A DNA stretch of 64,000 nucleotides, from positions 78,131 to 142,130 of the forward strand of contig JAUXSF010000036.1 of the NCBI GenBank assembly GCA_030679955.1, given 5' to 3'. Shown here one piece after another: positions 36,420-44,693 of this stretch. This DNA is from Chlamydiales bacterium. GTDB taxonomy: Bacteria; Chlamydiota; Chlamydiia; Chlamydiales; JAJFMA01. The first letter of the stretch is position 1. Every line of letters begins with the position of its first letter. A program made the position numbers and the translations under genes. The notes below the pieces were generated by a model. It ran no database searches and had not been told where the DNA came from. It saw only the letters and a program-made list of their open reading frames with translations.

Positions 36420-36637
36420 GCGCTCTGCTTCCGCAGAGCAATTTATTTAATATACCTCTTCCCAGGGTTGCGTCGTCCTGCGGACTCCTTACCCTGGGCT
36501 ATTAGGAGGCTCAGCGCTTCCGCGCTGAAAACAAGGTTGATGCCAAAAGGGAAAAAAATAAGACCCGATGGGCTGTATTTCCAAGGAGTTCCTTGTCCAT
36601 ATCGTCCATCGGGTCCATATCGTCCATTACTACGCAG
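36420..36637. repeat. Composite palindromic repeat region between ispA and recA
   Basis: Several hairpins follow each other: GCTCTGCTTCCGCAGAGC (36428-36445 area), CCCAGGGT...ACCCTGGG (about 36462-36500) and CAGCGCTTCCGCGCTG (36512-36527). Then one arm of the nine-base type, GTCCATATC GTCCATCGG GTCCATATC GTCCATTA, occupies 36595-36629. The genes on either side converge, so some of this may serve as terminator. The same GCTTCCGC core appears at 9290 and the 49.3-kb palindrome. Confidence 0.7.
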
Positions 36638-37685
36638 AAGGTGCGCCAGCTAGTTCCAATTCAGGAGCTACTACTGGGGGTGCTTTGGCTTTACGGCAAT
36701 GCTCTAGAACTTTGCCTTCGATTTCGTCGAACAGCTTGGTATTCTTTTTAAGTTCTTCTCTAACTGATTCGCGTCCTTGACCTAGACGTTGACCGTTATA
36801 GCTAAACCAGGCGCCTTTCTTGTCGATGATGCCGGTGGTTGTGCCGATGTCGATGACGGAACCTGTTCGTGAGATACCTTCGTCAAACATAATGTCAAAC
36901 TCAGCCACTTGGAAAGGTGCTGCAAGCTTGTTTTTAGCTACTTTGACTTTTACGCGGTTACCGACTTCTTGGTTGTCGTTAATCTTGATGCCGCCAATGC
37001 GTCGGATGTCGAGACGTATGGAGGAGAAGAACTTCAGCGCGCGACCGCCTGTCGTTGTTTCTGGGCTACCGTACATGACGCCAATTTTCTCACGGATCTG
37101 GTTGATGAAGATCGCGCAGGTGTTGCTGCGAGATAGTGTTGCTGTGAGTTTACGTAGCGCTTGTGACATCATACGTGCTTGTAGGCCTACAAAGCTGTCG
37201 CCGATCTCACCTTCAAGCTCGGACTTTGGAACTAGGGCTGCGACGGAGTCGATTACGATGACGTCGACAGCGTTAGAGCGCGCTAGCATTTCAGCGATGT
37301 TTAGAGCTTCTTCACCGCAGTCTGGCTGTGAAATCAGCAGGTCGTCAATGTTTACACCAATTTTAGTGGCGTAAGCGGGGTCTAGGGCGTGTTCAGCGTC
37401 GATGTAGGCTGCTAAGCCACCAGCTTTCTGTGCGTTCGCAACGATATGTTGCGCTAGCGTTGATTTACCGGAGGATTCAGGACCATAGATCTCTACAATA
37501 CGTCCACGGGGCACGCCGCCGATCCCAAGGGCTAAGTCTAGTGATAGAGCGCCGGTTCTTATGACCTCTACGCCTCGTAGGGCTGATCGGGCTCCTAGGG
37601 TCATAATTGCCCCTTCGCCAAACTGCTTCTTAATGTGGGCAACAGCAAGATCTAGTGCTTTTTTACGTTCTGTATCGGCGGCCAT
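36630..37685 (-). CDS. recA: Recombinase A
   Basis: RecA carries out strand exchange; together with RecBCD in this window it completes the double-strand-break pathway. At 351 residues it has the usual length. Walker A is [12 protein letters not shown] near 69, Walker [13 protein letters not shown] near 140, and the MMSQALRKL and [17 protein letters not shown] blocks are intact, as is the filament motif FGEGAIM. AAGGAGAA precedes ATG 37685. In Chlamydia recA is followed by ygfA (CT650-CT649), as here. Confidence 0.98.
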   Translation of the reverse strand: MAADTERKKALDLAVAHIKKQFGEGAIMTLGARSALRGVEVIRTGALSLDLALGIGGVPRGRIVEIYGPESSGKSTLAQHIVANAQKAGGLAAYIDAEHALDPAYATKIGVNIDDLLISQPDCGEEALNIAEMLARSNAVDVIVIDSVAALVPKSELEGEIGDSFVGLQARMMSQALRKLTATLSRSNTCAIFINQIREKIGVMYGSPETTTGGRALKFFSSIRLDIRRIGGIKINDNQEVGNRVKVKVAKNKLAAPFQVAEFDIMFDEGISRTGSVIDIGTTTGIIDKKGAWFSYNGQRLGQGRESVREELKKNTKLFDEIEGKVLEHCRKAKAPPVVAPELELAGAPSA

Positions 37686-37944
37686 GATTTCTCCTTGGGT
37701 GTCTGGATTAGCAGGCCAGGATATCGTTTGGGGGAATTTTGAACCATCAGTTCCTGGAAAAAGAAATTGTTAAGGGGTTCGCTGTTTACGGTGAATATTT
37801 TGGTTTTTTGTGGTTAATGTCAGTTGATGGGGTGTTAATTTATTTAGTGGTTTTTGTTTGTTTTCTTATGCAAATTAATAATTGTATGTGCTTAATTGAT
37901 AATGGACTTCGTCCACTTCTCCCGTTTATGTTATATTGCTAGTC

Positions 37945-38487
37945 ATGGACCTACCCCAAAGCAAACAGTCTTTGCGCGAACACTATCTGGCTATGCGTGC
38001 TGCCCTTTCTGCAGAGCGACGTTATCAGGCTGCTGCGGCCATATTGTCGGTTTTACAGGCTGAATGTCGTATGTCTGGCTATGTGATGTCCTATGCTAGT
38101 TTTGGTAGCGAACTGGACACATCTGAAATCAATGATTGGTTGGCCGAACAAGGTAGGCTGGTTCTACCTTGTGTTGATGGACAGGCGTTAGCTCTTCATC
38201 ACATTGTGTCATGTAAAGCTGATTTACAGTTGTCGAAATGGGGAATTATGGAGCCGAATTCACGGAGTCCAATCGTTGCTGGTGTGGACATCGTTCTTGT
38301 GATTGTTCCAGGCATTGCATTTGATACACAAAAGCATCGCTTGGGATATGGCAAGGGTTACTATGACCGATTGTTGGCTGATCTCCCTGCTAAAACCGTT
38401 GGTATCGGTTTTAGCGAGCAGCTACATCCGGTTTCTTTGCCTACCTCTCCTACAGACATCGCAATGGGCAAAGTTATCCTGGTTTAA
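37945..38487 (+). CDS. ygfA: 5-formyltetrahydrofolate cyclo-ligase
   Basis: The enzyme converts 5-formyl- to 5,10-methenyltetrahydrofolate with ATP. The 180-residue protein has the N-terminal SLREHYLAMR, the central LPCVDG and the C-terminal signature KHRLGYGKGYYDRLL. I chose ATG 37945 rather than TTG 37936. It is divergent from recA and its last four bases overlap the end of the convergent MORN-repeat lipoprotein gene. Confidence 0.93.
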   Translation: MDLPQSKQSLREHYLAMRAALSAERRYQAAAAILSVLQAECRMSGYVMSYASFGSELDTSEINDWLAEQGRLVLPCVDGQALALHHIVSCKADLQLSKWGIMEPNSRSPIVAGVDIVLVIVPGIAFDTQKHRLGYGKGYYDRLLADLPAKTVGIGFSEQLHPVSLPTSPTDIAMGKVILV

Positions 38488-39788
38488 TCGATCACATTTC
38501 CGTGGTAGTATTCGATGCGGCGCAGAAATTGGCCGTCAGAATCAAACAAGGTTGCTACGCCATTGCCATCCATAATGAGTGAATCGGGAAGTCGCTCCCC
38601 CCTCTTATAGTATTCACCCTTCATGAGTTTATTGTGGTCATACTCTTCCATGAGCATCATGCTGCCATCGCGATACCAGGCTAGGGCTACGCCGTTTCGT
38701 CGGTTATCTGCCATTTCACGCTGACTTTCGATCACGCCATTTTGGTACCAGGTTTTGGTAACCCCATGAATTTTCCCTTCGCGCCATCCAATTAGCAAAT
38801 GTGGTTGTAGATTGGATACATCTTTACCGTTTACGCCGAGGCGTGGGGGAAAGAAAACAACCTCTTCACCATTCTTAAGGCCATTTTTCACATGGTAGAC
38901 GCTAGCTATATTCCCTTTGCTATCGAGAACTTTGACTTCACCTTCGGCTAAGCCATTTTGGTATTGGTGTAGTTCTTTGACAGATTCCTGATCAAAGACG
39001 GCGCGGTATCCATTACCGAGGGTGATTTCTGACACCAGTTTGCCGCTTGGATCATAGTATTGGCCGGCGATTAATTGGATATGGTCGTATTCTTCTTTCA
39101 GTGCTAGTTCACCAGAGGGCCAGTATCGCAGGGCTTCGCCTCGCAGCTCTCCTTTTACCCAATGTGCGCTAGCCATCAGCCGCCCGTCGGGATAGAACAT
39201 TTCTTCAAATCCATGGCTTAGATTGCGGCAATACGGTGTGCGCATGCGGACTTGGCCATCAGGGTAGAATTGTTTGCCAAAACCTTCTAGTGCACCCTTG
39301 TCGTAGCTATACTCCGCAATTAGATGTTCACAATCATCCCATACCTTACATACGCCATCAAACTTCCAGGATTTTTGCGCTTCTTGAGTGATGTCTGCTG
39401 TGCCACCAACGATAGTTCCTTCTAGGCGCAGGATTCCATTTTCGTGCCACTCTTTATAGGAGCCATAGGCGCCGGCGTTGCGTATTTCTAGGTATTGTTT
39501 AGGTTGACCATTTTCGTGGTAGCTAGTGACGTATGCTCGGGAGTTTCCTGTGCTATCTTTTTTATAGATTCGCAGGACTTTGTCGTATGGTTGTGGTGAT
39601 AGGAAATCTGCGCAAGCATATTGTCGTAGACGTTCTTCAGACTGAATAGTGATCGCCGTCCCTTCTTTATCTATCAAATTGATACATGCCAAAGCCGGTT
39701 CATCGGTTGGACAGCAGCCGTATTGCATTTGGCATCCATTTAACAACAAACCTAATGAGCAGATAGCTAGAAGGGAAAACTGTTTCAT
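38484..39788 (-). CDS. Lipoprotein with YwqK/MORN_2-type repeats (CT648-like position)
   Basis: The 434-residue protein begins with a lipoprotein signal peptide whose lipobox is LLLNGC (Cys about 19). The mature protein contains at least seven YwqK-type MORN_2 repeats, each about 22-24 residues with the pattern Y-x-x-x-G-x-x-x-G (for example EGFGKQFYPDGQVRM, RGEALRYWPSGELAL). Such repeats form beta-hairpins and often mediate surface or toxin-partner contacts. It starts one base after the stop of the next gene upstream, so it is in one operon with the PilO-like and PilM-like genes. Function unknown. Confidence 0.75.
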   Translation of the reverse strand: MKQFSLLAICSLGLLLNGCQMQYGCCPTDEPALACINLIDKEGTAITIQSEERLRQYACADFLSPQPYDKVLRIYKKDSTGNSRAYVTSYHENGQPKQYLEIRNAGAYGSYKEWHENGILRLEGTIVGGTADITQEAQKSWKFDGVCKVWDDCEHLIAEYSYDKGALEGFGKQFYPDGQVRMRTPYCRNLSHGFEEMFYPDGRLMASAHWVKGELRGEALRYWPSGELALKEEYDHIQLIAGQYYDPSGKLVSEITLGNGYRAVFDQESVKELHQYQNGLAEGEVKVLDSKGNIASVYHVKNGLKNGEEVVFFPPRLGVNGKDVSNLQPHLLIGWREGKIHGVTKTWYQNGVIESQREMADNRRNGVALAWYRDGSMMLMEEYDHNKLMKGEYYKRGERLPDSLIMDGNGVATLFDSDGQFLRRIEYYHGNVID

Positions 39789-39789
39789 G

Positions 39790-40407
39790 TTAGAGGAACT
39801 CGCGTTTAATCATTTTTATGTTTAGTGAATAGAGCAAGCTCTGACGTTGCCCTGTCTTACGTTCTAGTTTGAAATCAGTGATAATCATTTGGGGTCGGTT
39901 TGGTCCAGGCTCATACTTGCCGATGCTAATTCCTTCTATACGACTAATGATTTCTTGGATGTCCCCATCATCCACTTCGACAGCGCGTGCAAGGCTATCA
40001 GGGACTTCTTTAAAGAAAGGATAGGACTCCACAGTGCCTTCAGAGAATTGAATGGTATTCTTTCGAAGTGCATCTAGGCGACTAACTAGTTGCGGATCTG
40101 GTGGAACAATTGGGTCTTTCACTATTTTTTCCAGCATGGCTATTTCGCTTTCAAGGAGCTGGATATTTTCTACATACTTGTCTAAATAGAAGCGATCGGC
40201 ATCGCGAAAGGCTGCTTGTACCGCTCTGTTGGGTGTTAGCTTTTGCTCCAGCAGAAATGCCTGCTGTTGAATAGTCTCTATGCGCGACGTAAGGCGTTCA
40301 AGTTGCGTGTTTGTGGATCTATATTGGTAGGCAACCAAAAGGATTGGAAGTAAGCATGCTGCCATAATGTAGACGAGCATGCGGCTTTGAGATATCCCTT
40401 CTGTCAT
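39790..40407 (-). CDS. Single-span coiled-coil protein, PilO/GspM-like (CT647-like position)
   Basis: A 205-residue protein with a short cytoplasmic tail, one membrane span (MLVYIMAACLLPILLVAYQY near 9-28), a coiled coil to about residue 105 and a small C-terminal alpha/beta domain. That architecture is shared by PilO and GspM, the periplasm-facing partners of PilM/N and GspL. It sits between a PilM-N-like gene (9-base gap) and a lipoprotein gene, consistent with an assembly-platform trio. I see no decisive motif, so the assignment rests on architecture and order. Confidence 0.6.
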   Translation of the reverse strand: MTEGISQSRMLVYIMAACLLPILLVAYQYRSTNTQLERLTSRIETIQQQAFLLEQKLTPNRAVQAAFRDADRFYLDKYVENIQLLESEIAMLEKIVKDPIVPPDPQLVSRLDALRKNTIQFSEGTVESYPFFKEVPDSLARAVEVDDGDIQEIISRIEGISIGKYEPGPNRPQMIITDFKLERKTGQRQSLLYSLNIKMIKREFL

Positions 40408-40416
40408 CGTGCGTTC

Positions 40417-42090
40417 CTATGGATAGTAGGTTCTGTCTTTCAGAAAGAACGAAGTACGGTAGCGTCCTTGTGCCGCATTCCATTTAACTTCATTTTTGGG
40501 ATCGACAAAGTCATTAGGGGCTATCAGAGCATCATGAAATTCGCGTGCCCACATGGGTTCCTTACTGGAAAATTCAACCTCCAACCTCACCTGATAATGA
40601 TCTTTGGGTTTGGTTCTGTCCGGTCTTTTTGCCATGCTGTAGGCAAAGTTCTCTATTTGTAGCAATGCTATTTTTTCACCGGTTTCTGGGTCGGTTTTCA
40701 CAATTTTCGGGTGGTTACATAGCCAGGCCATTACATCAGCCACGCGTGGAGTATTTGGGTTCAGGGGGAAGATACTGGGCGTAGATTGTATACTTTGCTC
40801 TACAGCATCCACACGTTGACCTAGTGCTTCTGCGGATAGTTTTTCTACAGGAGGCACATCACCAGCTTTAGTACCCAGCGTTTTTTGTTCAAACGCGGCA
40901 TGATCGGTCCCTAAAATGGCCAGTAGATTCTGGTACTGAGCTCGTGCAGCGACTAGATCGCTGCTATTCATTTGTCTGCCAAGGACAGCTAAAAGGATAG
41001 CAATAAGTAGGCACGAGAGAACGTAAAGAGCTAGTGGGCGCTTGACACGTTTCCAAGGATAGGGGTAGGAATACTCCCCTTGGCGAAAGTTAATGCGGTT
41101 GACACTATCATTTAGGCAACCCAAAGCCAACCCAATCGGTATAGCGAAGTTCCGTAGTTCGTTAGGTGTTACAGAAGGATCCCAAGGCGATGTCGGTGTC
41201 AGGCACACCTTCTTTAGAGAAACACAAAGCCATTCCGAGAGGTTACCTAAAGTCGAGCCTTCACCAGTGACTAGGACTGAAGAAATGTCTTGTCCTCTAG
41301 CCTGCTTGGTCAGGGCATAAATGGAGCGCCCAAGCTCTAATTTTAGAGCTTCTACCAATCCGTACATTGCAGAATCTTTTGGCAGTGTGGAGAAATCAGT
41401 ATCAAAATCGCTCCCTGCCGCTTCTATAATAGGCGTGATGCTGCGCGGTATGGAGTGTCCGGCAAGCACCTTTCCATCATCTACCAGCAAGACTGTGATT
41501 TCCTTAAGGCCCAAATGTAGAACAAATATGGGCTCTTGAATCTGCGTATATTGTTTCGAGAAGGCTGCTAAGGCTGTTGGATGGCATCCTACCGATTCTG
41601 GTTCTATATTCAGATCATTAAAGAAGTCTAAATGTGTCTGCAGGTGGTCTTTTCTTACAGCAAAAAGTGTTAATTGCGATCCATTTTCGTCCGTGGAAAG
41701 AACCACTTTATCTAGCACTGCTTGGTCGATTGGATAGGGAATCAGCGGCTCGGCTTGGAAAGCCAATACAGCGTCGATATCCTTTTCCTTCTGTAGCTTG
41801 ATGTCCAGAGTGCGAATCAGTGTTTCCTGGGTCGTGAGCCCGCTAACATAGAGGGCTTGGCGCAAGGGATCCCTAGGAAGCTTAGGATCCACAGCATAGA
41901 ATAGGTCGTGATGAGCAGGGGCTGAGTCTTTGAGCTTTAGAGGTGCTATAAAGAGACGTTCTATCTTCGGCTTGCCACTTTTTTTAGACAGCAAGGCTCC
42001 TCGGAGCTTATCATCGCCCTGTTCTAGGCCTAATGGGTAATCTGCAGTAGGTTTCTCAAACATAGAACGCCAAGCTACACCATCTCGCAT
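40417..42090 (-). CDS. PilM-PilN/GspL-like assembly protein (CT646-like position)
   Basis: The 558-residue protein has a cytoplasmic actin-like half (residues about 1-330, with VLHLGLKEITVLLVDDGKVL and SSVLVTGEGSTLGNLSEWL resembling the phosphate and adenosine loops of PilM), one membrane span near 347-366 (LALYVLSCLLIAILLAVLG) and a periplasmic part of about 190 residues. Thus PilM and PilN appear fused, which is also the layout of GspL in type II secretion. Start ATG 42090. It leads an operon with the PilO-like and lipoprotein genes. Confidence 0.65.
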   Translation of the reverse strand: MRDGVAWRSMFEKPTADYPLGLEQGDDKLRGALLSKKSGKPKIERLFIAPLKLKDSAPAHHDLFYAVDPKLPRDPLRQALYVSGLTTQETLIRTLDIKLQKEKDIDAVLAFQAEPLIPYPIDQAVLDKVVLSTDENGSQLTLFAVRKDHLQTHLDFFNDLNIEPESVGCHPTALAAFSKQYTQIQEPIFVLHLGLKEITVLLVDDGKVLAGHSIPRSITPIIEAAGSDFDTDFSTLPKDSAMYGLVEALKLELGRSIYALTKQARGQDISSVLVTGEGSTLGNLSEWLCVSLKKVCLTPTSPWDPSVTPNELRNFAIPIGLALGCLNDSVNRINFRQGEYSYPYPWKRVKRPLALYVLSCLLIAILLAVLGRQMNSSDLVAARAQYQNLLAILGTDHAAFEQKTLGTKAGDVPPVEKLSAEALGQRVDAVEQSIQSTPSIFPLNPNTPRVADVMAWLCNHPKIVKTDPETGEKIALLQIENFAYSMAKRPDRTKPKDHYQVRLEVEFSSKEPMWAREFHDALIAPNDFVDPKNEVKWNAAQGRYRTSFFLKDRTYYP

Positions 42091-42225
42091 CACTTAGACA
42101 AGTCTAAATATACCACTCTTTTGAAGAGAAAACCCAAAAACCTTCTTTTGAAGACAAAAATAGGGCAAACTGTTATTGTAACTCTTTGTAGATAAAGTAT
42201 ATCAACTCAATGGTTTACTGATTTT

Positions 42226-42492
42226 ATGCCGCTACCAATTCTAATCATCGACCGAATCTTTCTCGTTTACGTCATTATGCTTTTTATACGTATTCTGAGT
42301 TCTTGGTTTCCGGAATATAGTCAAACGCGCTTCATGCAGTTTATCTCTTTCTACACAGATCCTTATCTTAATGTATTCAGAAGCTTCATCCCTCCATTGG
42401 GCATGATGGATATTAGTCCTATTTTTGCCTTTATTTCTTTGGGACTAATTGAAGCGTTCATAAAAATGCTCGTAACTTGGTTATTCCTGTGA
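42226..42492 (+). CDS. YggT family membrane protein
   Basis: An 88-residue protein with two hydrophobic regions and the YggT signature IRILSSWFPE and YTDPYLNVFRSFIPP. The family is linked to membrane stress and cell-division contexts in other bacteria; the exact role is not known. Its end overlaps the start of dusB, as both are read in different frames, suggesting coupled translation. Confidence 0.85.
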   Translation: MPLPILIIDRIFLVYVIMLFIRILSSWFPEYSQTRFMQFISFYTDPYLNVFRSFIPPLGMMDISPIFAFISLGLIEAFIKMLVTWLFL

Positions 42493-43520
42493 CTGTTCCG
42501 CATGAACCTATACAGCTCGGTAAGCTGACTCTACCTAATCGTGTAATCTACTCTCCTTTGGCTGGATGTTCTGATTTGCCTTTCAGGCAAATGGCAGCAC
42601 AATATAAGCCCGGTTTGGTCTATTGCGAAATGGTGAAGTTAGAGCCGCTTGTACGCGGTGATCCGACAACTTTTCATCTTCTAGACTATACCGCGGGCAT
42701 GCACCCTATTGGCGCCCAGCTATGCGGTAGTAAAGCCAATTTAGCTGGTCAAGCAGCGCGTATTATTGAGGATCTTGGGTTTGATATTGTAGACCTCAAC
42801 TGTGGTTGCCCTGTGGACAAAGTTACCAAGGACGGCAGCGGTTCTGGCATGCTCAAAACACCTCAGTTGATTGGAGAGCTCATCTCCAATATGGTAGCGG
42901 CTGTAGATATCCCCGTTACGGTAAAGATCCGTGCTGGATGGGATGAGCAAAATATTAACGCCGCAGAGATTACAAAGATCGCAGAGGAAGCAGGTGCAGT
43001 AGCCATTGCTATTCACGGCAGAACGCGTGCTCAGGCCTACCGCGGTCCAGCAAACTGGGACTATATTAAGCAGTGCCGCGAAGCAGCGACGACCATTAAA
43101 GTTTTTGGTAATGGCGATGTTTTTAGTGCGGATGCTGCCTTAAGGATGTTTGCATATACCGGATGCGATGCCATATTAGCCTCTAGAGGCACTATGGGAG
43201 CTCCTTGGATTGCCGAAGATATTATCAAAGCTAGCCTCGGCCAGGAAGTTCCGGTTAGAACTATCGAAGATTACCGTCAGGCGTTGCTACAGCACTTCCT
43301 ATATCAAGTAGCCTATGAGTCAGGTCAGAAGGCTCTGGTGAGTATGAGACGCGTAGGATGCTGGTATATTAAGAGCTCACATGGAACACGCGAGTTCCGT
43401 CATAAATGTAGCCGTGCACAAAGTATCGAAGAAGTGCGTCAGCTTATTCTTGAATTTCCGTTCGAAGCTGGCGATGTTGTCAATGCAGAGGCTGCAGAGG
43501 AAGAATCCGTCACAGCGTAG
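42477..43520 (+). CDS. dusB: tRNA-dihydrouridine synthase
   Basis: Dus enzymes reduce uridines of the tRNA D loop with FMN. The 347-residue protein starts with LPNRVIYSPLAGCSDLPFR, has the catalytic Cys motif DLNCGCPVDKVTKDGSG near 95, KIRAGWDE near 142 and IHGRTRAQAY near 178, and GNGDVFS near 210 for FMN phosphate. It is the DusB type. The start is uncertain: TTG 42477 or GTG 42489, both overlapping the end of yggT. It matches chlamydial CT644 (yohI) in position. Confidence 0.94.
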   Translation: MVIPVTVPHEPIQLGKLTLPNRVIYSPLAGCSDLPFRQMAAQYKPGLVYCEMVKLEPLVRGDPTTFHLLDYTAGMHPIGAQLCGSKANLAGQAARIIEDLGFDIVDLNCGCPVDKVTKDGSGSGMLKTPQLIGELISNMVAAVDIPVTVKIRAGWDEQNINAAEITKIAEEAGAVAIAIHGRTRAQAYRGPANWDYIKQCREAATTIKVFGNGDVFSADAALRMFAYTGCDAILASRGTMGAPWIAEDIIKASLGQEVPVRTIEDYRQALLQHFLYQVAYESGQKALVSMRRVGCWYIKSSHGTREFRHKCSRAQSIEEVRQLILEFPFEAGDVVNAEAAEEESVTA

Positions 43521-43525
43521 TACAC

Positions 43526-43810
43526 ATGAGTCAAGATGTTGTAGAGCTCCATGCTATTGTAAAAGGACTTGTACAAGGCGTGTGCTTTCGCGCTACAGCC
43601 CAGGAACACGCAGTAGCTTTGAAGCTAACAGGTTGGGTGCGTAACTGTAGCGATGGAAGTGTGGAAATTGTTGCACATGGAACAAAACAAGAACTAGAGA
43701 GCCTTCTTTCGACGCTTCGAGCGAACCCAGGCTACGGTCGTGTAGATTCTATTGATACCACCTATCGAGTTATAGAGGCATCATACACAGGCTTTCAGAT
43801 TAAACGTTGA
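43526..43810 (+). CDS. acyP: Acylphosphatase
   Basis: A 94-residue acylphosphatase with the active-site loop GLVQGVCFRATAQEHA (catalytic Arg) and GWVRNCSDGSVEI (catalytic Asn). It hydrolyses acyl phosphates such as acetyl or 1,3-bisphosphoglycerate phosphate. It follows dusB by five bases and is probably in the same transcript. Confidence 0.95.
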   Translation: MSQDVVELHAIVKGLVQGVCFRATAQEHAVALKLTGWVRNCSDGSVEIVAHGTKQELESLLSTLRANPGYGRVDSIDTTYRVIEASYTGFQIKR

Positions 43811-43818
43811 ATATTGTT

Positions 43819-43911
43819 GGACAAGGGACAATAGGGACGAAAGGGACCTTAGGGACTTTTTGCGTCCATGAAGTCCCTATAGTCTCTTTCGTCCCTAAGG
43901 TCCCTTTGTCC
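43819..43911. repeat. Hairpin repeat, 9-nt-period type (copy 2)
   Basis: Arms 43819-43857 and 43872-43911 are reverse complements over about 39 bases with few changes; the loop is about 14 bases. The right arm is a run of nine-base units, AGTCCCTAT AGTCTCTTT CGTCCCTAA GGTCCCTTT. The element fills the whole space between the convergent acyP and HD-domain genes and ends one base before the HD gene's stop codon. Confidence 0.9.
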
Positions 43912-43912
43912 A

Positions 43913-44539
43913 CTACTTACCGTGAATCCAGTGGGAGTCGTTTTTGTTAACGATCCACCAATCATCGGATGGGGTATTGCGAATTTCTTCTGCGAGTTTT
44001 TTGCCTAGTTCGGTAGCCACGCGTTTGATGACGATATCAAACCAGTCGATGGCGCGGGGATTGCCGGTGTCATAAAGGCGCTTTAGAACAAATAGGAGTT
44101 CCAATTGATCGGCATCATGAGCTAGCTTTGCTTCCAATGAAGAGCCCTCAACAAATTCTTCGCAATATTCAGCGATTTTCTTTCCGGCAGGAAGGTTGCG
44201 ATTTAGGTCTGACAGCGCTTTATTTTCGTTTGGTTGACTGTAGCGTTTGTAGACGTAATTGAGATCACCTGTGCGAGCTTCGGGGATATCATGGCACAAG
44301 CAGATCATGAGAAGGCGTTCGAGATTCACGGGTTCTTCGGAAAGTTCTGCTAGGATAAAGCAGATCATCGTCGCATTGTAGGTATGTTCTGCTACAGATT
44401 GATTTCCGGACCCTAAGAACTCGAAACCAGTTCTTGGAGTTTTTTCGAGCTGGCCAATTTCATTTAGCAAGTTGACGATATCGCGCATAGTGCTACGAAC
44501 CATACTATATGTTATTGCGTTCGTCAATATTGGCTTCAC
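43913..44539 (-). CDS. HD-domain phosphohydrolase (YfbR/HDDC2-like)
   Basis: The 208-residue protein has the HD metal-site series: His in SVAEHTYNA, HD in CLCHDIPEARTGDL and Asp in AHDADQLELL. This arrangement is that of 5'-deoxynucleotidases of the YfbR/HDDC2 group, which dephosphorylate dNMPs. Start GTG 44539 has AGGTGAAG just inside/upstream; ATG 44503 is a shorter alternative. A 4-codon open frame with a perfect Shine-Dalgarno lies upstream (see 44576-44689). Confidence 0.85.
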   Translation of the reverse strand: MKPILTNAITYSMVRSTMRDIVNLLNEIGQLEKTPRTGFEFLGSGNQSVAEHTYNATMICFILAELSEEPVNLERLLMICLCHDIPEARTGDLNYVYKRYSQPNENKALSDLNRNLPAGKKIAEYCEEFVEGSSLEAKLAHDADQLELLFVLKRLYDTGNPRAIDWFDIVIKRVATELGKKLAEEIRNTPSDDWWIVNKNDSHWIHGK

Positions 44540-44575
44540 CTAAATTGGGCGCTTCTCTAAAGTCGAAATTAGTAC

Positions 44576-44689
44576 AGGAGCAGGGATTGAGCCCCCGCTC
44601 CTAAATTACTGTTTTGTGTAGTTTTCTTCTAACCAATAGTCATGCTATGACCTCCTTGTGAATACCGCTATGCGTACGAGTCGGTATTC
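44576..44689 (-). promoter_or_regulatory. Possible leader: two hairpins and a 4-codon frame with perfect Shine-Dalgarno
   Basis: Between the MATE stop and the HD gene, the minus strand shows hairpin 44660-44689 (GAATACCG/CGGTATTC), then AAGGAGGT at 44650-44657, an ATG at 44641-44643 that opens a frame of four codons (stop at 44629-44631), and a second hairpin 44576-44602 (AGGAGC/GCTCCT with GGG/CCC inside). This could be an attenuator-like leader of the HD gene or relics of a lost gene. No amino-acid bias supports classic attenuation. Confidence 0.3.
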
Positions 44690-44693
44690 TTTT

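Noticed and set aside
36417..36780. Open frames between ispA and recA
   Set aside because: They run through hairpin repeats or the 3' end of recA and show no protein-like composition.
37686..37760. LexA (SOS) box upstream of recA
   Set aside because: CTG...CAG elements occur but with 11 rather than 10 bases between them, and chlamydiae are not known to have LexA.
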